The position numbers and the translations under genes were made by a program. The notes under the pieces were generated by a model. The model saw only the letters and a program-made list of their open reading frames with translations, had not been told where the DNA came from and searched no databases. A stretch of DNA of 64,000 nt, taken from positions 5,084,001 to 5,148,000 of the forward strand of contig OY781040.1 of the NCBI GenBank assembly GCA_963676095.1. Reading direction: 5' to 3'. This DNA is from G963676095 sp963676095. GTDB lineage: Bacteria > Bacteroidota > Bacteroidia > Bacteroidales > Prolixibacteraceae. Shown here piece by piece: positions 52,154-61,725 of this stretch; the stretch's first letter is position 1; every line of letters starts with the position of its first letter.

Positions 52154-54640
52154 TTAGAATACTGCCGCAAGGGCGATAGCCAGCGATGACAGGGCCGTGG
52201 TAAAAGCCAGCCATTTGGAGGTACTGTCTGTTTTATTTTTTTGAGGTTTTTCCGGGACAACAATCCGGCAGCCCGGTTTTATCTCTGGGTAGTCTTTCCA
52301 GATAAAACTTCGGGTTATCTGCGTTGTTCCATTGCTGTAAACGACATAGACCTTACTTTTCTTTGCATTTGAACTGAAGCCCCCTGAATGGCTGACATAG
52401 TATTTGATTCCCCGTCCATGTTCATAAGAGAGGCCGATCGGGGTCAGCACTTCACCTGTAACCCAGATTTCTTCCGATTTCATGGGGACAATAATCTGGT
52501 CTTTATCTTTCAGGTAATAATCATAAGAAGTGCCAGGGTGTTGTAAAATATTGGACAGTCTTAATTCCAGTTGCGTGAACCGGTCTTTATCCTCCTGGTT
52601 GGACAGAGACATGGTATCTTTTTGGGTCGTATCCAGTTTCATTTTCATCCTTTTTATGGCTTCCATCTGGATCTGGATTTGATCGTCGTTAAAGCGTTTC
52701 ATTTTGGCCCCTTCGGCAAAGGCATAGGGTGTCAGCCCGCCTGCACGCCTGATCAGGTCTGATATTCGTTCGTTTTTGTCGCTGATGCTGTATTCGCCGG
52801 GGTACTGGACTTCTCCTTCGATCTTTACGGTTTTTTGTTTTTCATAGGAAGGTGCCCTCCTGATGTAAACCTGGTCGAACGGCTGCAGGATAAAACCGGC
52901 ATCTTCAGGTGTTAAATTCAGGTCCCTGTCTACTTTAAACTGGTACAGGGATGCCAGCTTGCTGTTGACCACGCTGGCCTCTTCGTGGCTGTTCCTGCGT
53001 GCAACTTCAAGGTACGATTCGCTGGCCGCTTCGGTCATCCCCCCCGCCAGGAATACCAGGTCTTTCAGGGTCATGTTACGCTGATAGTCATATTCCCCAG
53101 GGGTCATAACTTCGCCCAGGATCTCCACTGTTTCCTTCTCTCCGATACTGAAAATATCCCGTATAATGACTTTGTCTTCCCTTTTCAGCAGCGGATCATT
53201 AGCTCCCTTCATGACATCGTCTACATTAAAGGCGATTGTTGTCGGATATAGCTGATTGTCCAGCCTGATAATCAGTCCCCGCGGTGCAAAATGATCTTCA
53301 CGGAGTCCTCCAGCCTTGGCGATTAACCGGGATAGGGTCATGTCTTTTTCCAGTGCATAAGGGCCCGGACGGAAAACGGCGCCCTCGATACTCACCCTGT
53401 TTTCAAAACGGTCGATGACCTTTTCGGCACGGATAAGGTCCCCGTTTTGCAGCCCGGCAGTGTCGAACTGGTCCTTATCGATATCGACCAGTTGATATTG
53501 CCCGTTGTCGAAGCGGGTAATTAAAAGCCTGGATGAAGAGGCATTCTCACTAAACCCACCGGAATATTTTAAAAGTTGCTGTATGTTTTCTCCTTGCTTT
53601 AATTCAAAAATATTATCCCTTTTAAAGCTGCCGGCTGTCTCGACGCGTTTTTCATAGGTCGGGATATAGATAATATCCTGGTCCCTTAACGAGACATTGC
53701 TTGCCGTGTTCCCGTTGATCAGGTAATCATAAACATCGATCTTCGCAAAAAGCTTGTTATCCCGGATCACGTGAATACTGCGGAACGACCCGTTTTCGTC
53801 CGGTCCTCCCGATAAGTAAAGTGCATTAAACGCAGAGGCTGTGGCAGGAAGGGTATAAGTCCCGGGAGCAATGGCTTCGCCGATCACATTTACTTTTATA
53901 GCCCGGGGATTGCCCAGGGTAACATCTGCAAACGTGTTCGGGGTCCCGCCGGCCATCCCGCTATAAATAGTCGTAAGCCTGTCCTTGATTAGTTTCCTGG
54001 CTTCATTGTAATTTATCCCTGCAACCTTGACCGGTCCCAGGTCCGGAAAATTAATGTCGCCGTTATTGTCAACATCCAGCGTGTAGGTTTGCTGGCTGGC
54101 ACCCCATACATTTACTGTAATTTCGTCTCCGATGCCGAGGACATAGTCATCCGGTACCGGAATGTTTACAGATGGCTCGAAAGTGAGATTTTTTTTATTG
54201 AACAATTGGTATCCAAATATTTTTTTGTTTTTCTCGGAAACGGCATCCTTCTTCACTTGCAGGGAATCGGCCTTACTGCTGTAAAGGCTGGAATCCTGGT
54301 CTGCATTCCAGTAAAAATTCCCTTTTTGTCCGGATTTTTTTTGATTCTGTGGAGATGTTGTCCCTTGTCCGGACTTGTTTAGCTTGCCCGATGACTGCAT
54401 TTCCTGGATGCGTTGGGTTAACTGGTCGATTTGCTGCTGGCTGGCGCCCCTGGCTTTGGCCATTTGTATCGCCTGATCCATTGTTAAACCCCTGGAATTT
54501 ATTTCATTCATGATTTTTTGAACCTGTTCATCTGTCAGTTGGTCTACATTTACGTCAGTAGCTGCCCTTTGAGCAAAAACGGGGGAAACAGCACCCATCA
54601 GAACGATGAGTAAAAGGAGATTGAGAATTCGTTTCAGCAT
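52154..54640 (-). CDS. wza: Wza-like SLBB polysaccharide export protein
   Basis: 828 residues. Signal peptide MLKRILNLLLLIVLMGAVSP with AQ after it. Poly_export domain near 160-240 (VPDDYVLGIGDEITVNVWGA), then several SLBB repeats (VNVIGEAIAPGTYTLP, VSIEGAVFRPGPYALEK, VEILGEVMTPGEYDYQR, VKIEGEVQYPGEYSISD, IWVTGEVLTPIGLSYE). A C-terminal segment (WLAFTTALSSLAIALAAVF) ends it. Outer-membrane export channel of the Wzx/Wzy route. First gene of its transcription unit. Confidence 0.93.
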   Translation of the reverse strand: MLKRILNLLLLIVLMGAVSPVFAQRAATDVNVDQLTDEQVQKIMNEINSRGLTMDQAIQMAKARGASQQQIDQLTQRIQEMQSSGKLNKSGQGTTSPQNQKKSGQKGNFYWNADQDSSLYSSKADSLQVKKDAVSEKNKKIFGYQLFNKKNLTFEPSVNIPVPDDYVLGIGDEITVNVWGASQQTYTLDVDNNGDINFPDLGPVKVAGINYNEARKLIKDRLTTIYSGMAGGTPNTFADVTLGNPRAIKVNVIGEAIAPGTYTLPATASAFNALYLSGGPDENGSFRSIHVIRDNKLFAKIDVYDYLINGNTASNVSLRDQDIIYIPTYEKRVETAGSFKRDNIFELKQGENIQQLLKYSGGFSENASSSRLLITRFDNGQYQLVDIDKDQFDTAGLQNGDLIRAEKVIDRFENRVSIEGAVFRPGPYALEKDMTLSRLIAKAGGLREDHFAPRGLIIRLDNQLYPTTIAFNVDDVMKGANDPLLKREDKVIIRDIFSIGEKETVEILGEVMTPGEYDYQRNMTLKDLVFLAGGMTEAASESYLEVARRNSHEEASVVNSKLASLYQFKVDRDLNLTPEDAGFILQPFDQVYIRRAPSYEKQKTVKIEGEVQYPGEYSISDKNERISDLIRRAGGLTPYAFAEGAKMKRFNDDQIQIQMEAIKRMKMKLDTTQKDTMSLSNQEDKDRFTQLELRLSNILQHPGTSYDYYLKDKDQIIVPMKSEEIWVTGEVLTPIGLSYEHGRGIKYYVSHSGGFSSNAKKSKVYVVYSNGTTQITRSFIWKDYPEIKPGCRIVVPEKPQKNKTDSTSKWLAFTTALSSLAIALAAVF

Positions 54641-54778
54641 GTTTTTAAGCCTGTATTTGGTTTAAAATGTCTTTTTTAGTCACACATTCCGGATCATTTC
54701 ATCTTTAAGAGTAAGGTTAATAAGCCTTTAGTCCGATAAATGACAAAAATGATCTTCATCTTGAAATTTTATGCAGGG

Positions 54779-54786
54779 CAAAGTTA
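54779..54786 (-). promoter_or_regulatory. -7 element of the wza-upxY promoter
   Basis: On the minus strand TAACTTTG, an exact match to TAnnTTTG, about 140 nt upstream of the wza start codon. No clear -33 TTTG at the expected distance, so moderate confidence. Confidence 0.5.
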
Positions 54787-55027
54787 AGTAATTATATGCT
54801 TTTCGGAGAAATAAATTTTTATACATTTATTTTTTTACTGAAGTTTCACATGTTGCGTCATTCGTTTGTCTTCGCTCTGTGCTCTTTGCCCTGAATGCAG
54901 AAGTTGCAAGAGTATAGTGTATTATTTGTAAGCGGTTTATCGGGGATGGTTCAGTAAATGAAAGGGCGGTCTGCGGAAACTTCAGAATTAATTAACCGGG
55001 AAACAGCTGTAAGGTAAGGAAATATAT

Positions 55028-55035
55028 TACCTTTG
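55028..55035 (+). promoter_or_regulatory. -7 element upstream of the ABC-F gene
   Basis: TACCTTTG, an exact TAnnTTTG match, 30 nt before the start codon. No clear TTTG -33 element is seen. Confidence 0.5.
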
Positions 55036-55065
55036 CACCCCTTAATCAGAAGAAAATCAAAGTAA

Positions 55066-56685
55066 ATGATAACAGTATCCAATTTAGCGATCCAATTTGG
55101 AAAAAAACCGCTTTTTGCCGATGTTAACCTGAAATTTACGCCAGGTAACTGTTATGGCGTGATCGGTGCGAATGGTGCCGGAAAATCAACTTTTCTCCGG
55201 TTGATATCAGGAGAGCTGGAGCCGACCCACGGTTCGGTGTTAATGGGGCCGGGGGAACGTTTGTCCGTCTTAAAACAGGATCACTTTGAGTTTGATGAAT
55301 TTCCTGTTCTGGATACGGTGCTGATGGGGCATAAGGAATTGTGGCGCATTATGAAAGAAAAGGAAGCGTTGTATGCGAAATCTGATTTTTCGGAGGAAGA
55401 CGGGTTACTGGCAGCCAGGCTTGAGGATGAGTTTGCCGCGATGAACGGATGGAATGCGGAAAGTGATGCCGCTACGCTCCTGAGCGGATTGGGTATTAAG
55501 GAAGATCTGCATTACCAGTACATGAAGGACCTTGAAGCCAGGGCCAAGGTGCGGGTTTTGCTTGCGCAGGCTTTGTTTGGCAATCCCGACAACCTGTTAC
55601 TTGATGAACCGACAAACGACCTGGACCTGGAAACGGTAAGGTGGCTGGAAAATTATCTGGGGAACAGTCAGAATACGGTGATCGTGGTCTCTCACGACCG
55701 GCATTTTCTGGACAATGTGTGTACCGATGTCGTGGATATCGATTACGGAAAGATCAGGGCCTTTGCCGGTAACTATACTTTCTGGTATGAATCGAGCCAG
55801 CTTGCACTCAGGCAGCAGGCAGCTGCCAACAAGAAGGCAGAAGAAAAGAAAAAGGAATTACTTGAGTTTATCAGCCGTTTCAGTGCGAACGTGGCCAAGT
55901 CGAAACAGACGACCAGCCGTAAAAAGATGCTTGAAAAGCTTAATATTGAAGAAATCCAGCCTTCGACCAGGCGTTATCCCGGGATTATTTTTCAGCCTGA
56001 GCGTCAGTCGGGAGACCGGATCCTGAGGGTAGAGGGACTGACACTGGAGCAGGATGGAGAAGTTTTGTTTAAAGATGCGACTTTTACCATTGAAAAGGGT
56101 GAAAAAGTGGTTTTTCTTGGTAAAGACAACCGGGTGACAACAGCCTTTTTCAAGGTGATTACGGGCGAACTGGAACCCACTGCCGGTGTTTTCGAGTGGG
56201 GGATAACGATTACAAAAGCTTATTTGCCAATGGACAATACGGAGTATTTTACAAAAAGTGAAACCCTGATCGACTGGCTGGCCAAATACTCGCAGGATAC
56301 AAGCGAAGCCTTTCTGAGGGGTTATCTTGGGAAAATGCTTTTTTCGGGAGACGACCTGCATAAGAATGTTCAGGTATTGTCCGGCGGGGAGAAAATGCGC
56401 TGCATGATTTCACGGATGATGCTTGAACATCCGAACGCGGTGATTCTCGATCATCCTACTAACCATCTTGATATGGAATCGATCCAGTCGTTCAATAATA
56501 ATATGAAAGCTTATCCGGAACAGATACTGATGGCATCACATGACCACCAGTTTATCGAAACGGTTTGTTCCCGGGTTATTGATCTTACTCCTGATGGCGT
56601 TATTGATAAATATATGGACTTTACAGAATACCTGGATGATGAAAAGATCCGGGAAAACAGGCATGCCAAATATGCAATGTCATAG
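55066..56685 (+). CDS. ABC-F family ATPase, YbiT-like
   Basis: 539 residues, two nucleotide-binding domains and no membrane segments, so a ribosome-associated ABC-F factor. NBD1: GANGAGKSTFLRLI, signature LEARAKVRVLLAQAL, Walker B LLLDEPTND. NBD2: Walker A region FLGKDNRVTTAFFKVI (no GK[ST]), signature LSGGEKMRCM and AVILDHPTNH, where the usual Glu is His. The linker from about 245 (KKAEEKKKELLEFISRFSAN) is the ABC-F interdomain P-site arm. NBD2 may not hydrolyse ATP. Confidence 0.87.
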   Translation: MITVSNLAIQFGKKPLFADVNLKFTPGNCYGVIGANGAGKSTFLRLISGELEPTHGSVLMGPGERLSVLKQDHFEFDEFPVLDTVLMGHKELWRIMKEKEALYAKSDFSEEDGLLAARLEDEFAAMNGWNAESDAATLLSGLGIKEDLHYQYMKDLEARAKVRVLLAQALFGNPDNLLLDEPTNDLDLETVRWLENYLGNSQNTVIVVSHDRHFLDNVCTDVVDIDYGKIRAFAGNYTFWYESSQLALRQQAAANKKAEEKKKELLEFISRFSANVAKSKQTTSRKKMLEKLNIEEIQPSTRRYPGIIFQPERQSGDRILRVEGLTLEQDGEVLFKDATFTIEKGEKVVFLGKDNRVTTAFFKVITGELEPTAGVFEWGITITKAYLPMDNTEYFTKSETLIDWLAKYSQDTSEAFLRGYLGKMLFSGDDLHKNVQVLSGGEKMRCMISRMMLEHPNAVILDHPTNHLDMESIQSFNNNMKAYPEQILMASHDHQFIETVCSRVIDLTPDGVIDKYMDFTEYLDDEKIRENRHAKYAMS

Positions 56686-56797
56686 ACTGGTAAGGCAAAG
56701 CCTGTGTTTTTGTTCTGTCTGCCGTTATAATTAATTCTCCTTTGACAGATTAAGGATTGAGTTTGATTTTTCGAAGTGTCAAACAAAGTAGGATTAA

Positions 56798-56839
56798 AAA
56801 GCCCTGGATATGATGGTTTGCATCAATATCCAGGGCTTT
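56798..56839. terminator. Bidirectional terminator
   Basis: Perfect 14-bp stem AAAGCCCTGGATAT / ATATCCAGGGCTTT with a 14-nt loop, followed by a GGTTTTG run, between convergent ABC-F and CorA genes. Reads as a terminator for both. Confidence 0.85.
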
Positions 56840-56865
56840 GGTTTTGTATTGGGAAACATAATAGG

Positions 56866-57801
56866 TCAAAACAAATCTCTTTTTCTAAAAACGAATACCC
56901 CCATAGAAGACATCACTACCGAGAAAAAGAGCACTGCCAGGAAAGCCCAGCTTTTACTTTCAAGAAAGTTGGGAACATTCATTCCGAACAAACTTGCTAT
57001 CAATGTCGGGATCATCAGGATGATGGATATGGAAGCCAGTTGCTTCATCACCACGTTTAAATTGTTGGATATGACAGAAGCGAATGCATCCATCATCCCG
57101 CTTTGGATATCAGAATAAATCTGGGACATCTCGAGTGCCTGTTTATTTTCGATAATGGCATCTTCGAGGAGGTCTTCATTTACCTCGCTCATGTTCTTTT
57201 TGAGCGCATTTCTGATTTTTGCCAGGACAATCTCATTCGCTTTCAGTGAAGTAATGAAATAGACCAGGCATTTCTCCATTTTCAGCAATTTATTGAGTTC
57301 TTTATTTCGGATTGATCTCTCCAGCTCATCTTCTATCTGTGCTGTCTGCTGATTGATTTGTTTCAGATAACTCAAATAGGTGGTTCCTGAGCGAAGAAAC
57401 AATTTAATGATAAAATTCAGTTCGTCATGGTGAATTGCTTGTGTCTGACCGCGATATAATGCCGGTTGCAAAAAGGGCAGTACTTCATTCTGTTTCGCAC
57501 ACAGTGTAATTGTAATGTCCTTGATCCGGATAATGCCGAGAGGGATGGTGTAATAAGGAACGCCATTATTGGGACTTTCAACAGGGATCCTGAAAATGAT
57601 TAATGACCAGTCATCGTCAATTTCATAACGCGGACGTTCGTCAACGTCGAGAATGTCCTGGATGATGTCTGCCGGAACCTGAAATTCCTTTTGTAAACGT
57701 TCAGTTTCTTCAGAGGATGGTTGAACCACATTGATCCAGCATCCTCCTTCTGCCTGGGGAATTTCGATATATCCACCAAAGCTTTTGAAGATTTTCAGCA
57801 T
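56866..57801 (-). CDS. corA: CorA-family magnesium/metal transporter
   Basis: 311 residues. N-terminal cytoplasmic domain with DVDERPRYEIDDDWSLIIFR, then a long helix and two C-terminal membrane segments (about 250-275 and 285-305). The GMN signature is present as FGMNVPNF; C-terminal positively charged FRKRDLF. Transports Mg2+ or another divalent metal through a pentameric pore. Confidence 0.88.
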   Translation of the reverse strand: MLKIFKSFGGYIEIPQAEGGCWINVVQPSSEETERLQKEFQVPADIIQDILDVDERPRYEIDDDWSLIIFRIPVESPNNGVPYYTIPLGIIRIKDITITLCAKQNEVLPFLQPALYRGQTQAIHHDELNFIIKLFLRSGTTYLSYLKQINQQTAQIEDELERSIRNKELNKLLKMEKCLVYFITSLKANEIVLAKIRNALKKNMSEVNEDLLEDAIIENKQALEMSQIYSDIQSGMMDAFASVISNNLNVVMKQLASISIILMIPTLIASLFGMNVPNFLESKSWAFLAVLFFSVVMSSMGVFVFRKRDLF

Positions 57802-58056
57802 AATTTTGCCTCCTTCATTTTTTCTCTGCAGGAGGCCAGGGCCCCTACAGCGAGGTTAATAATTCTGTTTGCTTATGATACGGGCCTTCGTCCATGTGTT
57901 AATTTTTGCAATTAGCGCCGCAAAGCTAGCTAAAACTTATTTAAAAAAGAAAGAAACGGTTTTTATTTTTCTTGCTGAGCGTATTTCTTTTTATTGATCT
58001 TATAATCAAATATTTTACCTTTCCTTCCACGAGCCTGATTTCGATAAATTCATAGA

Positions 58057-58626
58057 TTACTTCTCCTTCCCGGAACCGGTTTGTATCCCCGATCTTTTAA
58101 TTATCTTGGCGTCTGTTGTAAAAGATAAACCCTGTTGATTACTTGTGCCGGTCATGATAGCCTGGATGAGTAGTTGGTCTGAGTAAGATTTGCCTCCCCA
58201 TTCGATGATAAAATTGGCACCGGCTCCGCCTTTATCTTCCTTGTTCTCGACAACAAACTCAATCGATTCAAGCGGTTTAATGAGTATGGGTTTATCGATA
58301 TAATTTCTTAATAAGGTACCATAGGAATCATGATAGTTTGCCTTAAAAACGTAGGCACTGTCTGAAAGGGAAGTATTTCGTATACTGATGGTTGAAGTTA
58401 ACAGAAACCGCCTGGTGCCATCCATATGATAAATGTCCGAATAGACCGGAAGGTAATCTGTTTCGAGGTATCCCATCTTGTCGGAGGTGACATTCACAAA
58501 TGTGTACTTGTGGCTCGGGTGCATAATTCTTTCCGGATTTCCCTGTTCATGACCTGTTTGGCAAGAATAAAGAACGACCGGGAAAGCTATAGCTAATATC
58601 GTTTTTTGAAAATTGATCCGGTTCAT
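58057..58626 (-). CDS. DUF3124 lipoprotein
   Basis: 189 residues. N-terminal hydrophobic segment with the lipobox-like VVLYSCQTG (Cys about 22), so a probable lipoprotein. The DUF3124 pattern follows: LPVYSDIYHMDGTRRFLLTS, IRNTSLSDSAYVFKANYHDS, GGAGANFIIEWGGK. Function unknown. Divergently transcribed from the esterase gene. Confidence 0.82.
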   Translation of the reverse strand: MNRINFQKTILAIAFPVVLYSCQTGHEQGNPERIMHPSHKYTFVNVTSDKMGYLETDYLPVYSDIYHMDGTRRFLLTSTISIRNTSLSDSAYVFKANYHDSYGTLLRNYIDKPILIKPLESIEFVVENKEDKGGAGANFIIEWGGKSYSDQLLIQAIMTGTSNQQGLSFTTDAKIIKRSGIQTGSGKEK

Positions 58627-58769
58627 GTTTTTGCTTTTTTAATTTAGTTGCTTAAAGAGATGCCTTTTATGCAGGCTTTTAAAAACTGATAATAATTAAT
58701 TGGTTAAATTTTTTCCTAATTTAGCAAAGAAATAATTTTTATCGTTGATATACCAGCGTGATGTTAAGC

Positions 58770-59750
58770 ATGAAGAAACTATTTATTTCATTCTCCATTT
58801 TCCTTTTCTGTTTTTCGGGCTTGCGGGCACAGGAGCCTTATCTCGAAGAAGTTACTGATTCTGTAGATATTGAGACTTATACTTATGCCGAAAAAGACGG
58901 ACAGAAACTGGATCTGGATATTTATTTGCCTATACCCGGAGCGATGGAAAACAAGCCTGTTTTTTTATATGTTCATGGTGGTGGTTTTTCGGCAGGAAAG
59001 AGGGATGAACCAGGGATTGTTGACTTTTGCAGGAAAGTGACCCGTCGTGGATACACGGCTGTATCGATATCCTATCGCCTTACAAGAAAGGGTACGGATA
59101 GTGCTTTTGGTTGTGATTGCCCCTCAGGAGTAAAGCTTTCCACGTTCTCTGAAGCGGTTGAAGATCTGCAGGACGCCACTTTCTTTTTAGTGCAACATTA
59201 CGGGCAATTCGGGATTGATCCGCATTGTATAATCCTTGCCGGAAGCAGCGCCGGGGCTGAAACTGTTCTGAATGCTGCGTATAAACCGCCTTATTGCTAT
59301 GGCTTGGATTCCGGTCCCGTGGCCTATGCCGGCGTAATATCAATGGCCGGGGCAGTCCCGGATACGACTGTAATAACAAATGAAACGGCCATCCCGTCTA
59401 TGTTTTTTCATGGGACTTGCGATAATCTTGTACCTTACGGAGCAGCCCCGCATCACTATTGCAAGGAAGATCAATCAGGCTATCTTATGTTATACGGACC
59501 GGAGGTGATTGCCGGTAAACTGAGAAGATTAGGCAAACCATACTGGTTGTATACGATCTGCGGTGGCGATCATGCTGTAGCCGGAATGCCGATGACTGAC
59601 TATTTTGAAGAGATTATCCGGTTTTGCCATGATTATGTGCTGGAAAAGAAGCTGGAACAAAGGCATACAATCATTCCAGGCCGGCATAATTGCGATTTCC
59701 CCGATTATAATTATTGTGAGCAGGAGGATAAAAAGCAGCCGGAATTATGA
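58770..59750 (+). CDS. Secreted alpha/beta-hydrolase (BD-FAE/esterase-like)
   Basis: About 326 residues from the ATG at 58770; the earlier ATG at 58758 adds four residues. Signal peptide MKKLFISFSIFLFCFSGLRA. Oxyanion motif YVHGGGFSAGKRDEPG, nucleophile elbow LAGSSAGAETVL (GxSxG), an acid in DNLVPYGAAP and a His in GGDHAV. Esterase or lipase acting on esters of sugars or xenobiotics; the substrate is unknown. Four bp overlap onto the next gene. Confidence 0.85.
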   Translation: MKKLFISFSIFLFCFSGLRAQEPYLEEVTDSVDIETYTYAEKDGQKLDLDIYLPIPGAMENKPVFLYVHGGGFSAGKRDEPGIVDFCRKVTRRGYTAVSISYRLTRKGTDSAFGCDCPSGVKLSTFSEAVEDLQDATFFLVQHYGQFGIDPHCIILAGSSAGAETVLNAAYKPPYCYGLDSGPVAYAGVISMAGAVPDTTVITNETAIPSMFFHGTCDNLVPYGAAPHHYCKEDQSGYLMLYGPEVIAGKLRRLGKPYWLYTICGGDHAVAGMPMTDYFEEIIRFCHDYVLEKKLEQRHTIIPGRHNCDFPDYNYCEQEDKKQPEL

Positions 59751-60580
59751 AAGCTAAATTTTTATTGATAATAGTCGCTATGTTGGCATGTAATGTCGGT
59801 TTTTCCTTGGACATCAGGGTTATGACATACAATGTCAGGTATGAAAATACTGCAGACAGTATTCATTCATGGAAAAACAGGAAAAACTTGGTGGTCAGTG
59901 TGATCCGCTCATGTGCCCCTGATATTTTCGGGCTGCAGGAGGCTCTACTGGGACAGGTGAATGATATTGCCACGCGCATGCCGGGATATGATTGGGTCGG
60001 TGTTGGCCGAGAAGATGGAATTAACAAAGGGGAATATGCTCCTGTGTTTTATAATTCGCAGAAATTCCAGCTAAAGGAACAGGGGTGGTTCTGGCTTTCT
60101 GAAACGCCGGATGTGCCAAGCAAAAGCTGGGATGCCGCTTTACCCAGGATTTGTACTTATTTGTTGCTGGAGGATTATGAAACGCATAAAAATTTCTGGG
60201 TATTTAATACTCACTTTGATCATATGGGCGTTAAGGCAAGGAAGGAGTCTGCAAAGCTAATATTGAAGAAAATCAGGGATTTGAATAAAAAGGACCTCCC
60301 AGTCATCCTGACCGGCGATTTAAATTCAACGCCCGAAGACGATCCTGTTCGGGTATTGAAACGTCATCTGGAAGATAGCCGGGATATTTCTGCTGCCACT
60401 CCTGAAGGTCCGGTAGGTACTTTCAATGGATTCGATATTAACAGTCCCTTAACTGAGCGGATCGATTATATTTTTGTTTCAAAGAGAGTTGAGGTGAAGA
60501 AATACATGGTAGCCAGGGACCCGGACAATCATCAATATCCTTCCGATCATTTGCCGGTTTGCATCGATTTTTCTATTTAA
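59747..60580 (+). CDS. Endonuclease/exonuclease/phosphatase-family protein
   Basis: 277 residues. N-terminal signal-like segment (KAKFLLIIVAMLACNVGF). EEP motifs: MTYNVRYENT, DIFGLQEAL with Glu, VFNTHFDH, VILTGDLNSTPEDDP, YIFVSKR and YPSDHLPVCIDF with the final D-H. Probably a secreted phosphodiesterase or phosphatase; the exact substrate is not clear. Coupled to the esterase gene. Confidence 0.88.
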   Translation: MKAKFLLIIVAMLACNVGFSLDIRVMTYNVRYENTADSIHSWKNRKNLVVSVIRSCAPDIFGLQEALLGQVNDIATRMPGYDWVGVGREDGINKGEYAPVFYNSQKFQLKEQGWFWLSETPDVPSKSWDAALPRICTYLLLEDYETHKNFWVFNTHFDHMGVKARKESAKLILKKIRDLNKKDLPVILTGDLNSTPEDDPVRVLKRHLEDSRDISAATPEGPVGTFNGFDINSPLTERIDYIFVSKRVEVKKYMVARDPDNHQYPSDHLPVCIDFSI

Positions 60581-60633
60581 AACATACCCGGTGCGGATGA
60601 ACAAATCATAGGTCTGTTTTGTCTCCTGCTGTG

Positions 60634-61677
60634 ATGAAAACAGATTATTTAATTATCGGGCAAGGATTGGCCGGAACGGTGCTTGGGTATGAGTTGCTGA
60701 AAGCAGGGAAACAATTCTATTTTATCGATTCTCCGGGATATCTTAAATCTTCAGAAGTGGCTGCCGGCCTGGTAAATCCCGTTGTTTTCCGGAGGATGAC
60801 AAAAAGCTGGATGGTGGATGAATTATATCCGGTAATGTTGGAAATTTACAGGGGAATGTCAGAAATGCTGGGAGAACAGTTTTTTATCCCGATGAGGATA
60901 TTGAAGGTTTTTGGTGCCGGTGAAGAGCATCTCTGGCAGAGAAAAATTTTCGAGAACGGACTTGAAAGCTATGCCTGTCTTGATGATGAGAGTAAGACAT
61001 TTCCTCTTCTTGATGTGCCTTATGGCTCTGGATGGATTGCGAACGGAGGAAAGTTGAACATCAAAAGGTTACTTTTTCTTTTTAAACTGTTCCTGACTGA
61101 GAATCGATTGATCTCGTACGAAAACTTTGAATTTGGTCATCTGGATGTAGACAGGGAAAAGATTTTGTACCGGGATATTGAGGCAAAAAAAATTATTTTT
61201 TGTGAAGGGTACAGGGGTGAGCAAAACCCTTTTTTTGATAAAGTAAAGTTTAAACTGGCGAAAGGCGAAATTTTGGATCTGGCGATTGACGGTTATCAGC
61301 AGGATGCTATTATAAATAAATCAGTATTTCTGATGCCGGTCGGGGAACAAAGGTTCCGGCTTGGCTCAACTTATTCCTGGGACCAGATGGATGAAGTGCC
61401 AACAATTGACGGGAGGAATGAGCTCATAGGGAAGCTTGGGCATTTTTTTAAGGGCAATTTTTCAATTGAAGGACATCTGGCCGGGATCCGGCCGGTTTCG
61501 CATGACCGGCGTCCTGTGATGGGACTTCATCCGGATTTTCAGACTGTAGGTATTTTTAACGGATTGGGGGCAAAAGGGTGTATTCAGGCTCCTTACTTTG
61601 CCAGAATGTTTGTAAAGTGTCTTCTGGATAAGAAAAAAATAATTTTACCTGAAGTAAATCTGGTCCGCTACTTTTAG
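60634..61677 (+). CDS. FAD-dependent oxidoreductase (DAO family)
   Basis: 347 residues from the ATG at 60634, the first ATG giving MKTDYLIIGQGLAGTVLGYE; an earlier TTG-like frame start is not needed. FAD Rossmann motif GQGLAGT followed by the EVAAGLVNPV region and the C-terminal FAD contacts HLAGIRPVSHDRRPVMG and FNGLGAKGCIQAPY. Oxidises an amino acid or amine; the substrate is unknown. Confidence 0.85.
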   Translation: MKTDYLIIGQGLAGTVLGYELLKAGKQFYFIDSPGYLKSSEVAAGLVNPVVFRRMTKSWMVDELYPVMLEIYRGMSEMLGEQFFIPMRILKVFGAGEEHLWQRKIFENGLESYACLDDESKTFPLLDVPYGSGWIANGGKLNIKRLLFLFKLFLTENRLISYENFEFGHLDVDREKILYRDIEAKKIIFCEGYRGEQNPFFDKVKFKLAKGEILDLAIDGYQQDAIINKSVFLMPVGEQRFRLGSTYSWDQMDEVPTIDGRNELIGKLGHFFKGNFSIEGHLAGIRPVSHDRRPVMGLHPDFQTVGIFNGLGAKGCIQAPYFARMFVKCLLDKKKIILPEVNLVRYF

Positions 61678-61725
61678 GGGAGAAATAATTGTTATATTTA
61701 TCGCCTCACATAACAATACGTAAGC

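Noticed and set aside
51643..52263. Long form of the UpxY gene (206 codons)
   Set aside because: The extra 40 residues overlap the SLBB gene and do not resemble the family start; MKRWYVLYLK fits.
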